A stretch of 26,708 nucleotides of DNA from JAISGQ01 sp964500965 (GCA_964500965.1 CAZCQZ010000029.1:1-26708), one strand, 5' to 3'; shown: positions 15,732 through 23,816, counted from the first letter of the stretch. Notes: a model not told the origin generated them from the sequence alone. Numbers and translations are program-made.

Positions 15732-15760
15732 ATTAAAGCCCGTTAATCGACCTTTATCAA
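15732..15760 (-). promoter_or_regulatory. Candidate dnaJ promoter
   Basis: Minus strand: TTGATA -35 (15755-15760), 17-nt spacer, TTTAAT -10 (15732-15737), each 5 of 6 consensus bases. No CIRCE copy is present here, so dnaJ could be transcribed independently of HrcA in addition to read-through from dnaK. Confidence 0.55.
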
Positions 15761-15764
15761 TAGA

Positions 15765-16110
15765 GTAAAGCATATTGATAAAGATTAGTTTATCCATTAT
15801 GTCTCATTTCTTTGTTTGCCCAAAGAAACGAGACGCAAAGAAAGGACACTCAAGAGGGGCAAGTTTCGATAAACAAAATCGCTTGCGATTTTGTACTTCC
15901 CATCTCTTGAGAATTGCCCCTTTCAACGACCAAAAGGGTTGCCATACCTGCCGTGGCAAGCTTTCTTTTTCTGAACAAGCAACATTCTTACGGCAGGTAT
16001 TATCGCTTTCCTCATACCAGCCTTGCTTGATTCCCTTTTGGAATACCCTTTACAGGGTGTATCGCTTGTGCGATTTGTTGGAATTTTATACTGAATTTAA
16101 AGCTTAAGTC
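15765..16110. repeat. Nested palindromic element between dnaK and dnaJ
   Basis: No gene is supported in 15628-16305. This part contains many inverted repeats: ACAAAATCGC (15873-15882) with 15885-15894; CCAAAAGGG (15930-15938) with 16033-16041; nested inside that ATACCTGCCGT (15944-15954) with 15990-16000; and small hairpins near 16044-16072 (ACCCT/AGGGT and ATCGC/GCGAT). A plus-strand frame is open across it but reads only as low-confidence sequence. The organisation suggests a structured RNA or a degenerate mobile repeat. Confidence 0.6.
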
Positions 16111-16210
16111 TATTTAGCTACAAATTTGTCAACAAGCTTTGCTATGACGGAAAGAAAGATATAGATAGACTATGATTTTGTAGTAAACTATAAATCTGTA
16201 AATTGCAGTC

Positions 16211-16280
16211 GGTTAATTGACATTTATCAATAAGCCTCAGATTTATCATTTCGTAGAGGACATCGTTCCCTACGGTCGGG
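16211..16280. repeat. Promoter-like direct repeat and CCGTAGGG repeat after dnaK
   Basis: 16211-16232 repeats 15741-15762 with 3 mismatches in 22 bases; both lie just after an AATTGC hexamer. Next to it, 16256-16275 is an inverted copy (2 mismatches in 20) of the sequence at 12043-12062, whose core reads CCGTAGGG then ACGA then GTCCTC. Together these are dispersed intergenic repeats just beyond the dnaK stop. Confidence 0.6.
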
Positions 16281-16305
16281 AGACGGTTATAATCCTGCTT
16301 TAAAA

Positions 16306-18105
16306 TCAGTTTTCGTCAACATCGGGAATATCAGAGCCGCCGGGTGCCGCACCTGCATCTGCTCCGCCCTCGGTTGCCTTATACATACGCTCACTGAGCA
16401 TATAGAGGTCCTGCTGGAGGTCGTTAAGCTTTGACTTGATTTCCTCTGCGTTGTCGCCGTCCTTTGCGGTGCGCAGAGCGGAAATCTTGCTCTCGATCTC
16501 CGACTTCTCGTTTCCGGTAATCTTGTCACCAAGCTCATCAATCATCTTTTCGGTCTGATAGATTACCTGGTCTGCATTGTTCTTTGCATCGACAAGCTCA
16601 CGTCTCTTAGCGTCCTCTGCGGCGTAACGCTCCGCATCGGCAACAGCGGCTTCAATGTCTTTCTTATCCATTGAAGTGGAGCTGGTAATTGTAACGTGCT
16701 GTTCCTTGCCTGTGCCCTTATCGCGTGCGGAAACGTTTACGATACCGTTTGCATCAATATCGAATGTTACCTCAATCTGAGGAACGCCGCGGCGAGCAGG
16801 CATAATGCCGTCAAGGTGGAACACGCCGAGAAGCTTGTTATCTCTGGAGAACTCACGCTCACCCTGGAGAACCTTAACCTCAACGGAGGTCTGATTGTCT
16901 GCGGCAGTGGTGAATACCTGAGATTTCTTTGTGGGGATTGTGGTATTTCTCTCGATTATCTTTGTGCAAACCTCACCCATGGTTTCAATACCCAGAGAAA
17001 GGGGAGTTACGTCAAGAAGAAGCAGACCGTTCTGAACGTCGCCGCCGAGAACGCCGCCCTGAATAGCGGCACCGAGAGCTACGCACTCATCGGGGTTAAT
17101 GCCCTTGAAAGGCTCTTTGCCGGTGAACTTGTAAACAGCCTCCTGAACAGCGGGGATTCTGGTAGAGCCGCCGACGAGAAGCACCTTGTCAATATCTCCG
17201 ACAGACAGACCGGAATCGGAAAGTGCCTGACGGACAGGACCCATGGTCTTTTCAACAAGGTCGCTTGTCAGCTCGTTGAACTTTGCTCTGGTCAGGGTCA
17301 TGTCAAGGTGAAGCTGACCGGAGGTGGTAGCTGCGATAAAGGGAAGATTTATCTGAGTGGTGGTGACGGTGGAAAGCTCGCACTTTGCCTTTTCTGCGGC
17401 GTCTTTAAGTCTCTGCATAGCCATTTTGTCGCTTCTCAGGTCAACGCCGTTGTTCTTCTTGAAATCGTCGCAGATGTAGTCGATGATTCTCTGGTCGAAG
17501 TCATCGCCGCCGAGACGGTTGTTACCTGCGGTCGCCTTAACTTCCTGAACGCCGTCGCCCATTTCGATGATAGATACATCGAATGTACCGCCGCCGAGGT
17601 CATAAACCATAACAGTCTGCTCGTTTTCCTTGTCGATAGCGTAGGAAAGTGCGGCAGCGGTCGGCTCGTTGATGATTCTCTTAACATCAAGACCTGCAAT
17701 CTTACCTGCGTCCTTGGTTGCCTGACGCTGTGCATCGGTGAAGTATGCGGGAACGGTGATAACTGCGGCGGAAACGGTTTCGCCCAGATAAGCTTCTGCA
17801 TCTTTCTTCAGCTTCTGAAGTGTCATTGCGGAGATTTCCTGAGGAGTATAGCCCTTGCCGTCAACAGTTACCTTTTTGTCTGTACCCATATCTCTCTTGA
17901 TAGAGGAAATAGTTCTGTCGGGGTTGGTGATTGCCTGACGCTTTGCAACTGCGCCGACCATTCTCTCGCCGTCTCTTGAAAATGCGACAACGGAGGGGGT
18001 TGTTCTAGCACCCTCACTGTTGGTGATAACAACAGGCTCGCCGCCCTCAACAACAGCTACGCAGGAATTGGTAGTACCGAGGTCAATACCGATAATTTTG
18101 CTCAT
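16306..18105 (-). CDS. dnaK: Chaperone protein DnaK (Hsp70)
   Basis: A 599-residue ATP-dependent chaperone. It begins MSKIIGIDLGTTNSCVAV with phosphate-binding loop 1 and carries INEPTAAAL (145-153) and the second phosphate loop DLGGGTFDVS (169-178). Further motifs are LLVGGSTRIPAVQEAV, the interdomain linker region with LLLLDVTPLSLGIETMG, and the helical lid ending in a Gly/Ala-rich tail with PDVDEN. It is shorter than E. coli DnaK partly because it lacks the N-terminal-domain segment that is also absent in other Gram-positive DnaK. AAAGGAG lies about 10 nt before the ATG. It follows grpE by 49 nt in the HrcA operon. Confidence 0.98.
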   Translation of the reverse strand: MSKIIGIDLGTTNSCVAVVEGGEPVVITNSEGARTTPSVVAFSRDGERMVGAVAKRQAITNPDRTISSIKRDMGTDKKVTVDGKGYTPQEISAMTLQKLKKDAEAYLGETVSAAVITVPAYFTDAQRQATKDAGKIAGLDVKRIINEPTAAALSYAIDKENEQTVMVYDLGGGTFDVSIIEMGDGVQEVKATAGNNRLGGDDFDQRIIDYICDDFKKNNGVDLRSDKMAMQRLKDAAEKAKCELSTVTTTQINLPFIAATTSGQLHLDMTLTRAKFNELTSDLVEKTMGPVRQALSDSGLSVGDIDKVLLVGGSTRIPAVQEAVYKFTGKEPFKGINPDECVALGAAIQGGVLGGDVQNGLLLLDVTPLSLGIETMGEVCTKIIERNTTIPTKKSQVFTTAADNQTSVEVKVLQGEREFSRDNKLLGVFHLDGIMPARRGVPQIEVTFDIDANGIVNVSARDKGTGKEQHVTITSSTSMDKKDIEAAVADAERYAAEDAKRRELVDAKNNADQVIYQTEKMIDELGDKITGNEKSEIESKISALRTAKDGDNAEEIKSKLNDLQQDLYMLSERMYKATEGGADAGAAPGGSDIPDVDEN

Positions 18106-18154
18106 TTGTAATTTACTCCTTTATATAAATAGATTGGGGATTACTTTTTGATAA

Positions 18155-18670
18155 TTACGCTTTAACCTGCACCATTGCGGTACGGATTATCTTTTTGCCC
18201 AGTGCATAGCCCTTTTGCAGTACCATGCAGATTTTGCCGGATTCCACATCGCCCTCGTCACTCATGCCTATGCAGTCGTGAATGTTGGCATCGAAATCAT
18301 CGCCTACAGCTCCGAAAGAGGTAACGCCCAGCTTTTCAAAGCAATCGCCTGCGCCGGTAAGTATCATATCAAAGCCCTTGCGCATATCTTCAACGGTTAC
18401 ATTTTCCGCCGCCAGCGCACGTTCGATATTGTCGATAATGGGAAGCAGAGTTTTTACGCTTCCTGCCGTGACATCGACATAAAGAGCGTCTTTCTCTCTT
18501 GCCGTTCTTTTGCGGTAGTTTTCGTATTCCGCCACAACACGCAGGTACTTATCCTTAATATCCGCAAGCTCCTGCTCGATTTCGGAAACCTCCTCAACAA
18601 CCTCGTCAGCGGCTTCCTCAACGGTTTCTTCGACTTCTTCCTCGATTATATCCTTTTCGTTTTCCGCCAT
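18155..18670 (-). CDS. grpE: GrpE nucleotide exchange factor
   Basis: A 171-residue dimeric cochaperone that releases ADP from DnaK. A very acidic N-terminal tail (1-32, Glu/Val-rich) leads to a coiled coil containing LADIKDKYLRVVAEYENYRKRT (about 35-56), the most conserved part of GrpE. The C-terminal beta domain shows FDANIHDCIG (125-134) and VLQKGYALGKKIIRTAMVQV (149-168), close to the family's 'P..H.A' and 'GY...drviRpA.V.V' blocks. AAGGAG precedes the ATG by about 9 nt. It lies between hrcA (37 nt) and dnaK (49 nt). Confidence 0.96.
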   Translation of the reverse strand: MAENEKDIIEEEVEETVEEAADEVVEEVSEIEQELADIKDKYLRVVAEYENYRKRTAREKDALYVDVTAGSVKTLLPIIDNIERALAAENVTVEDMRKGFDMILTGAGDCFEKLGVTSFGAVGDDFDANIHDCIGMSDEGDVESGKICMVLQKGYALGKKIIRTAMVQVKA

Positions 18671-18707
18671 TTCAATGCTCCTTTCTTTATGTAAATACGT
18701 TTTTAAC

Positions 18708-19742
18708 TTAATTTATGCAAAGCGCTTCGCGCATTACACGACCGACTATTCCGGCGAAGTATTCAACATGGGGAATCAGACTTGCGTAGTTCATTCTGGT
18801 AGGTCCTATGACACCTGTCCACCCTGCCGCTCCGACCCCGGAATAATACCGTGAAGCGATAATGCTTATCTGAGACAGTGCCGGTTTTTTGGTTTCCTTT
18901 CCGATGAGCACCCTTGTTGTCGCAGTGCCGGTCGATGACAGCAGACTTATAAGCTCCTCGCTGTTTTTGAGGAACGCCAGCACCTCTTTTGCCTCGTCAA
19001 AGGGCAGGTCATCACGGTCGATGAGATTTGTAAGTCCCGCAACGGTGAGATTTACGTGCTGTGCTTCACGTGCAATGTCAACAATCGCCTCGTAAACCGG
19101 CAAAAGAGCTTCGCCGGCTTCACCGGCATCTGCGCCGACACGCTTCATGTATTCCTCCGTCAGCTCCGATACTTTCATGCCCAGAACGTGCTTTTGCATA
19201 AGGTGGCGTATGAGAGCAACCGCAACGCTGTCCGCGTCAAAGGAAAGGCGGCATATTCTGCTTTTCATAACAGAGGGGGTTATCATCATTATCAGCACGA
19301 TTGAGTGCCGACCCGTTGCCATGACCTCAACTCCGGCTACACAGGCGTTGCTGTCCGCCGGTGAGGTTATCACCGCCGCCATTCCCGTCTGCTCCGCAAG
19401 CATTGATGCGGTGGATTCGATGAATCCCTCCGGATTACAGCCGCTTGCCGCCAGCGTGCGTATAATATGCTGTTGCGCTTCCTCCGCCAGATTCCGCTTC
19501 CACATGAGCTGGTCAACATACAGCCTGTAACCGCGCTGTGAGGGGATTCGCCCCGCGGAGGTGTGGGGCTGTTCAAGATAGCCGCTTACGGTCAAATCCG
19601 CCATATCATTTCGGATTGTCGCACTTGAAACCTCAATGGGAAGCATCTGCGCAAGCGTTTTTGAGCCGATAGGCTCACCGGTCACCACATAAGAGTCTAC
19701 GATAGCTTCAAGAATTTTATACTTTCTCTGCCCCTGTTTCAT
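18708..19742 (-). CDS. hrcA: Heat-inducible transcription repressor HrcA
   Basis: A 344-residue repressor that binds CIRCE and is kept active by GroEL in other Firmicutes. The N-terminal winged helix is unmistakable: KILEAIVDSYVVTGEPIGSK (9-28), SSATIRNDMADLTVSGYLEQ (39-58), HTSAGRIPSQRGYRLYVDQL (60-79). The rest is the GAF-like dimer domain, with VGAAGWTGVIGPTRMNYASLIP near residues 305-326. Its own CIRCE operator overlaps the start of transcription, so it is autoregulated together with grpE and dnaK. A GAAGG site precedes the ATG by about 8 nt. Confidence 0.97.
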   Translation of the reverse strand: MKQGQRKYKILEAIVDSYVVTGEPIGSKTLAQMLPIEVSSATIRNDMADLTVSGYLEQPHTSAGRIPSQRGYRLYVDQLMWKRNLAEEAQQHIIRTLAASGCNPEGFIESTASMLAEQTGMAAVITSPADSNACVAGVEVMATGRHSIVLIMMITPSVMKSRICRLSFDADSVAVALIRHLMQKHVLGMKVSELTEEYMKRVGADAGEAGEALLPVYEAIVDIAREAQHVNLTVAGLTNLIDRDDLPFDEAKEVLAFLKNSEELISLLSSTGTATTRVLIGKETKKPALSQISIIASRYYSGVGAAGWTGVIGPTRMNYASLIPHVEYFAGIVGRVMREALCIN

Positions 19743-19814
19743 TGATACACCTTCTTTTTACCGACAGCCGCCGGCATTTACAGGGTTAGCAGTCCGCTTT
19801 ATTGATTGCTATAA

Positions 19815-19841
19815 TTAGCACTCTCAATCTCCGAGTGCTAA
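19815..19841 (-). promoter_or_regulatory. CIRCE operator
   Basis: Perfect CIRCE: TTAGCACTC (19815-19823), 9-nt spacer, GAGTGCTAA (19833-19841). It lies about 10 bp after the -10 of the hrcA promoter and about 70 bp before the hrcA start, where HrcA binding blocks initiation. It is the only copy in the window. Confidence 0.97.
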
Positions 19842-19851
19842 TTCTGTAATA

Positions 19852-19880
19852 AGATTACCACCTTTTACACGCTTTGTCAA
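19852..19880 (-). promoter_or_regulatory. hrcA-grpE-dnaK promoter
   Basis: Minus strand: consensus TTGACA -35 (19875-19880), 17-nt spacer, TAATCT -10 (19852-19857). Initiation would fall at the edge of CIRCE, the standard layout for HrcA-controlled heat-shock operons using the housekeeping sigma factor. Confidence 0.85.
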
Positions 19881-20090
19881 TATGTCAACTGTAAATAATT
19901 CGTTAATCGCAAAAACATCACGAAATATATTGCCGCCGCCCTGCAAAATTTTTCGTCGGGTGGCGGTCGTGAATTATCATATAAATATAAAGTCTGTTCA
20001 GTAAGGTTGCTTTTAATGGGCTTTGCACATCTCCGAATCCGGGACGAAAAACATCGAATTTTCCAATATTTATCCACTTTTATTTGATTT

Positions 20091-20161
20091 TGACATTTAG
20101 TGAGTGTCACCGCAGTATCGGCTTTATCATATAATGATGCCATGACAAGCAGTGAATGTCA
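20091..20161 (+). promoter_or_regulatory. Two TGACA-N9-TGTCA dyads flanking a -10 box
   Basis: Copies at 20091-20109 and 20143-20161 share the inverted half-sites TGACA and TGTCA at the same 9-nt spacing, and their spacers share AGTGA. Starts are 52 bp apart, close to five helical turns. A perfect TATAAT (20130-20135) lies between them; the best -35 for it is poor, so it may need activation. The second copy ends 25 nt before the XRE gene. These are candidate operators for that regulator, by position; no binding data support this. Confidence 0.55.
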
Positions 20162-20186
20162 AATAATTTAAAGTGGAGGAAACAGG

Positions 20187-20435
20187 GTGTTTATTAACAA
20201 AGCGGAAAACGGACGTAACAATTACTGCGGCACAAATGTTGCACTGTTCAGGAAAGCGATGGGAATTTCACAACGTGAGCTTGCCGACCGTCTGCAAATA
20301 GAGGGGCTTGACGTAGACAAAAACGCCGTTCAGCGGCTTGAATCCGGCAAACGGTTTGTGACGGATATTGAGTTAAAGGCATTGTCAAGGGTGCTGGGCA
20401 AAAGCTATGACGAGCTGCTTGGCAGAAAGATCTGA
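20187..20435 (+). CDS. Small XRE-family helix-turn-helix regulator
   Basis: An 82-residue cytoplasmic DNA-binding protein made almost entirely of one XRE/Cro-C1 HTH domain: VALFRKAMGISQRELADRLQ (18-37) includes helices 1-2, NAVQRLESGKRFVTDIELKAL (46-66) the recognition helix and helix 4, and LGKSYDELLGRK (70-81) the closing helix. It has no partner domain, so it is either a simple repressor or autoregulator. The start is GTG at 20187 with GGAGG about 8 nt upstream; no earlier ATG fits. It is transcribed away from hrcA and towards the phosphorylase gene, with no other gene in its transcript. Its target is not evident beyond its own upstream dyads. Confidence 0.85.
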   Translation: MFINKAENGRNNYCGTNVALFRKAMGISQRELADRLQIEGLDVDKNAVQRLESGKRFVTDIELKALSRVLGKSYDELLGRKI

Positions 20436-20514
20436 CAAACATGCGGTTTTTCGGGGCGTCGGAAAAGTCTTCCCGTTCTGTCGAAGCCGCCTGACATACG
20501 CTTTTTGCGAATCG

Positions 20515-20553
20515 AAAAAAAGGGGGTGTAAAAACCGAAAGTTTTTACACCCC
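20515..20553 (-). terminator. Intrinsic terminator of the phosphorylase gene
   Basis: 13-bp stem (20523-20535 with 20541-20553) closed by a 5-nt loop; on the minus strand it is followed by T7 (20515-20521). It begins 15 nt past the stop of the gene on the right and may also stop the convergent XRE transcript. Confidence 0.88.
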
Positions 20554-20567
20554 TGAATTTGTAATTA

Positions 20568-22967
20568 TTACATAACTACCTTGACATCGTTTTCGTCAAG
20601 CATTGCGGTTGCGGGAATATAGATGCCCTCAAGCTTCTCGCCGTTGAGCCATACTTCCTTTGCTCCGCCCTGAGAGCCGTTGGGATTTTCAACCTTGATG
20701 TGCAGCTTCTTGCCGCGGAATGTTCTTTCAATGCCGAACTCTTTCCAATCGGAGGGAACGGAGGGGTTGATTTCCAGACCGTTGAGGTCGGGGCGCATAC
20801 CGAGGATACCCTCGACACAGCCTACCATAACGGTGGAAGCAGTACCGGTGAGCCAGTGAACGTGGCTTCTGCCTGCAAAGGGAGATTCGGTAGACTCGGT
20901 AAACTGACCGTGAGCATACGGCTCAATCTTTCTAATCTCCGCCTTGTCGTTCATATAAGAGGGCGAAGTCTCCTTGAAATACTCAAATGCGCGGTTGCCG
21001 TGACCCATAAGAGCCTCCGCAAATATCAGCCAGCCCTGAGACTGGGAGAAAATCGCGCCGTTTTCCTTTGTGCCGCCGTTAAAGAGAATCATAACGGAGC
21101 CGTCAAAGGGGTGATTGTTGTAGGAGGGAGAAAGAAGCTTTGCGCCATAGGGTGTGTTAAGCTCTCTCCATGTGGATTCAAGAGCGGCTTCCGCCTGCTC
21201 CTTTGTGGCAACGCCGGAAATTACAGACCAGCTTTGGGGGTTGAGCCACATATTTGCTTCGGGGTCAGCCTTTGCACCGACCTTTACGCCGTTGTCGCGA
21301 ATACCGCGGATAAAGCGGTCCTCGTCCCAGCAGTTAGCATGAATGTTGTTGTAAAGCTTTTCCGCCTCGGTATCGAGGTACTTGATATAAAGCTCGTCGT
21401 TCTTATGCTCGCAGAATGTGCGCATAATCTTCATTGCCCAGTAAAGCTGGAATGAAACAAAGGTGCTTTCGCCCTGTGCGCCCATTTTTATGCAGTCGTT
21501 CCAGTCAGCGGAAAGACCGGCAGGCATACCGTGAGCTGCCATGTGATTCATGGAGAAGCTGATAGCTCTCTTGAGGTGTTCGTAAACAGTACCCTCGTCC
21601 TTGTTTGCAAAGGGAATTACTTCGTCAAGGAAGTCAATATCGCCGCTTTCGGCAATGTACTTCTTGACAGTGGGGAACAGCCAAAGAGCATCGTCTGCAC
21701 GATAGGTGTTGTGGTCGATTCTCTTTGCGTACTCCTCAGGCTCCTCCGGAGTTGCCTCGTGACCGGGGTTGTGGTCATAGGTGACAAGGGGCAGACCTGC
21801 GCCGTTGTGTACCTGACCGGAGAGCATAAGGCGAATCTGCTTCTTTGCCATTTCGGGGTCGAGGTGGAGAATACCCTGAATATCCTGAACGGTGTCACGG
21901 AAGCCGTAGCCGTTTCTTTCACCGCAGTAGGAGAAAGAAGCCGCTCTGCTCCACACAAAGGTGGTAAAGCACTGGAACGCATTCCAGGTGTTAATCATTG
22001 CGTTGAAGTTTGCATCGGGGGTGTCAATCTGGAAGTTTGCCAGCTTGCCGTGCCAGTAGTTGATGAGCTGTGCAAGCTCACTGTCGGTAGCGGTCTTGAC
22101 GTCCTTGTAGGAATCGAGAATTTCAATTGCTTCTTCCGGCTCTTTCTGACCGAGAGCAAAGAGGATTTCTCTTGTCTCGCCGGGAGCAAGCTCGATTTCG
22201 GTGTGGAGCGCACCGCAGGGGTTTGCGTTGTAGTTGAGGACATTGTTGCACTTGCCGTCCTGCAAAGCCTGGGGCTTGCCGTAGCCGTTGTAAAGACCGA
22301 GGAAGTTCTCCTTATCGCCGCAGTAGGAAACAACATCCGCACCTGCCATGCCGAAGAAACGGTTTGCACGCTTGCTGCCGTTGTATTCCTCTCTGCAACG
22401 CTCGTTTATCGTCATGTCAATGCGGTTGTCCCTGTAGTATGTACGGGTGATAAACTGGGTGTACTGGAGGTTTACCTGGTCCTGAGAATAGTTGTTATCG
22501 GTGGTAAATTCGGCATAACCGAAAATGCCCAGCTTCTTGTTTTCGTCGGTGGTGTTTGTGACCTTGAGCTTCCAAACCTCATAGGTCTTGCCCTGAGGAA
22601 CATAGTAAAGAGCTTCGGAAGCAATTCCTCTGTACTCCGCCGAAATGGTGGTATAGGCAGTGCCGTGACGGCACTCGGACTTGTACTCGCTGAGGGGCTT
22701 GCCCACAGGCTGCCAGGAAGCAGACCAGAAATCGCCGTCTGCGCAGTCGCGAATGTAGATGTATCTGCCGGGGTCATCGCAGTCGTTGAAGCGGTAACGG
22801 AGGATTCGACCGTTTGCACCGCTCTTTACAAAGCTGTAGCCGCCTGCATTGTTGGAAATGATTGCGCCGTAATTGGGGTCACCGAGGTAGTTTGCCCAGG
22901 GTGCCGGAGTTGCCGGGTTGGTGATTACATATTCCTTGCGCTGTTCGTCAAAGTAACCGTAATTCAT
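20568..22967 (-). CDS. Cellobiose phosphorylase (GH94)
   Basis: A 799-residue cytoplasmic glycoside phosphorylase that splits cellobiose with phosphate into glucose 1-phosphate and glucose. The N-terminus (MNYGYFDEQRKEYVITNP, then PAPWANYLGDPNYGAIISNN) and the run GGYSFVKSGANGRILRYRFN (42-61) closely resemble the Ruminococcus albus enzyme. RHGTAYTTISAEY (100-112), GYGFRDTVQDIQG (353-365) and the catalytic ADWND motif (487-491, with D491 the probable general acid) are intact. Length is normal for the family. Other GH94 specificities (chitobiose, cellobionic acid, cellodextrin) exist, but the overall match favours cellobiose. The start at 22967 has AAGGAG about 10 nt upstream; the longer frame to 23051 lacks one and overlaps the promoter. 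Saves one ATP per cellobiose used. Confidence 0.9.
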   Translation of the reverse strand: MNYGYFDEQRKEYVITNPATPAPWANYLGDPNYGAIISNNAGGYSFVKSGANGRILRYRFNDCDDPGRYIYIRDCADGDFWSASWQPVGKPLSEYKSECRHGTAYTTISAEYRGIASEALYYVPQGKTYEVWKLKVTNTTDENKKLGIFGYAEFTTDNNYSQDQVNLQYTQFITRTYYRDNRIDMTINERCREEYNGSKRANRFFGMAGADVVSYCGDKENFLGLYNGYGKPQALQDGKCNNVLNYNANPCGALHTEIELAPGETREILFALGQKEPEEAIEILDSYKDVKTATDSELAQLINYWHGKLANFQIDTPDANFNAMINTWNAFQCFTTFVWSRAASFSYCGERNGYGFRDTVQDIQGILHLDPEMAKKQIRLMLSGQVHNGAGLPLVTYDHNPGHEATPEEPEEYAKRIDHNTYRADDALWLFPTVKKYIAESGDIDFLDEVIPFANKDEGTVYEHLKRAISFSMNHMAAHGMPAGLSADWNDCIKMGAQGESTFVSFQLYWAMKIMRTFCEHKNDELYIKYLDTEAEKLYNNIHANCWDEDRFIRGIRDNGVKVGAKADPEANMWLNPQSWSVISGVATKEQAEAALESTWRELNTPYGAKLLSPSYNNHPFDGSVMILFNGGTKENGAIFSQSQGWLIFAEALMGHGNRAFEYFKETSPSYMNDKAEIRKIEPYAHGQFTESTESPFAGRSHVHWLTGTASTVMVGCVEGILGMRPDLNGLEINPSVPSDWKEFGIERTFRGKKLHIKVENPNGSQGGAKEVWLNGEKLEGIYIPATAMLDENDVKVVM

Positions 22968-23022
22968 AGGCTGATAGCTCCTTATTATTTTTAATTTTGC
23001 CGTAACGCGGCATTTCAACAGT

Positions 23023-23051
23023 ATAATAGCATTTTTATTTATAAAAATCAA
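23023..23051 (-). promoter_or_regulatory. Promoter of the phosphorylase gene
   Basis: Minus strand: TTGATT -35 (23046-23051), 17-nt spacer, TATTAT -10 (23023-23028). The spacer holds a palindrome (TTTTTAT-TT-ATAAAAA, 23032-23047), and a small TGCCG/CGGCA dyad lies downstream at 22998-23012; either could be a regulator site. Confidence 0.65.
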
Positions 23052-23111
23052 CGGTTTGACTTTATTTAAGGGGGTTTAATAATAGCCGTGTGTTTTCCTG
23101 CGCCGACATAC

Positions 23112-23140
23112 TTGTAAAAAGGGAAGATTTGTGCTATTGT
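23112..23140 (+). promoter_or_regulatory. Promoter of the TRIC-family gene
   Basis: Plus strand: TTGTAA -35 (23112-23117), 17-nt spacer, TATTGT -10 (23135-23140), about 50 nt before the start at 23193. It is divergent from the phosphorylase promoter. Confidence 0.55.
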
Positions 23141-23192
23141 GTTGGTATCGGCTAAACAAATTTGAAATGAACGCGCAAAGAGGTTTCGGTCT

Positions 23193-23816
23193 ATGCTTCA
23201 GACATTGCTTCCGGTTTTTGAGATTTTAGGCACGGCGGCGTTTGCCGTTTCCGGTGCTTTGATTGGCATTTCAAAGAAAATGGACATTTTCGGTGTTGCT
23301 ATTCTCGGACTTGTCACCGCTGTCGGCGGCGGCGTCATGCGTGACCTTATTCTGGGAAACACTCCTCCGGAAACCTTTAAAAATCCCATTTACGGCATTG
23401 TGGCACTTTTTGTGTCCGTTGTGGTGTTTATCCCCTTTGTCAGAAACGCATTGCTTAAAACTCAGAGGGCGTTTGATATTATACTGCTGTTAATGGATTC
23501 ACTGGGGCTGGCGGTGTTTACCGTTGTGGGCATTGAAACCGCGTTCCGCATTGTGGGCTTTAATGTTTATCTTCTGCTGTTCGTCGGCGTTGTAACCGGG
23601 GTCGGCGGCGGCGTTTTGCGTGACATTATGGCAGGAAACACTCCCTACATATTTGTGAAGCATTTTTACGCCACGGCATCGCTTATAGGCTCTGCCGCCA
23701 CCATTGCGCTGTGGAATTTCGCAGGTGCGGTCAATTCAATGATAATCGGCGCGTCGGTGATATTTTTGCTGAGACTTTGCGCAGCAAAATTCCGTTGGCG
23801 GCTGCCGAGGGCATAA
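23193..23816 (+). CDS. TRIC/UPF0126 family cation channel-like membrane protein
   Basis: A 207-residue membrane protein with about seven helices. Two internal repeats each carry the UPF0126 signature: TAVGGGVMRDLILGNTPPE (42-60) and VTGVGGGVLRDIMAGNTPY (134-152), a Gly-rich kinked helix followed by RD and a GNTP loop. Bacterial members are homologues of trimeric intracellular cation (TRIC) channels; physiological roles in bacteria are poorly known and amino-acid export has also been proposed. Length is typical. An AGAGG site lies about 9 nt before the ATG. It is followed after 27 nt by the next gene and probably co-transcribed with it. Confidence 0.9.
   Translation: MLQTLLPVFEILGTAAFAVSGALIGISKKMDIFGVAILGLVTAVGGGVMRDLILGNTPPETFKNPIYGIVALFVSVVVFIPFVRNALLKTQRAFDIILLLMDSLGLAVFTVVGIETAFRIVGFNVYLLLFVGVVTGVGGGVLRDIMAGNTPYIFVKHFYATASLIGSAATIALWNFAGAVNSMIIGASVIFLLRLCAAKFRWRLPRA

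Noticed and set aside
15775..16107. Possible 110-residue gene between dnaK and dnaJ
   Set aside because: It covers the palindromic element; composition follows the repeats, and no ribosome site or family pattern was seen.
16696..17979. Long plus-strand frame opposite dnaK
   Set aside because: DnaK on the minus strand is certain; antisense frames of this type are common over dnaK.
20090..20135. TTGACA (20090-20095) and TATAAT (20130-20135) as one promoter
   Set aside because: The 34-nt spacing is twice the normal value, and the TTGACA overlaps the first dyad.
19877..20143. Possible 88-residue minus-strand gene
   Set aside because: It overlaps the hrcA promoter and the dyads upstream of the XRE gene and lacks a ribosome site.
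21531..22994. Long plus-strand frame opposite the phosphorylase
   Set aside because: GH94 motifs are on the minus strand; the antisense product is a low-complexity Val/Leu/Cys-rich sequence.
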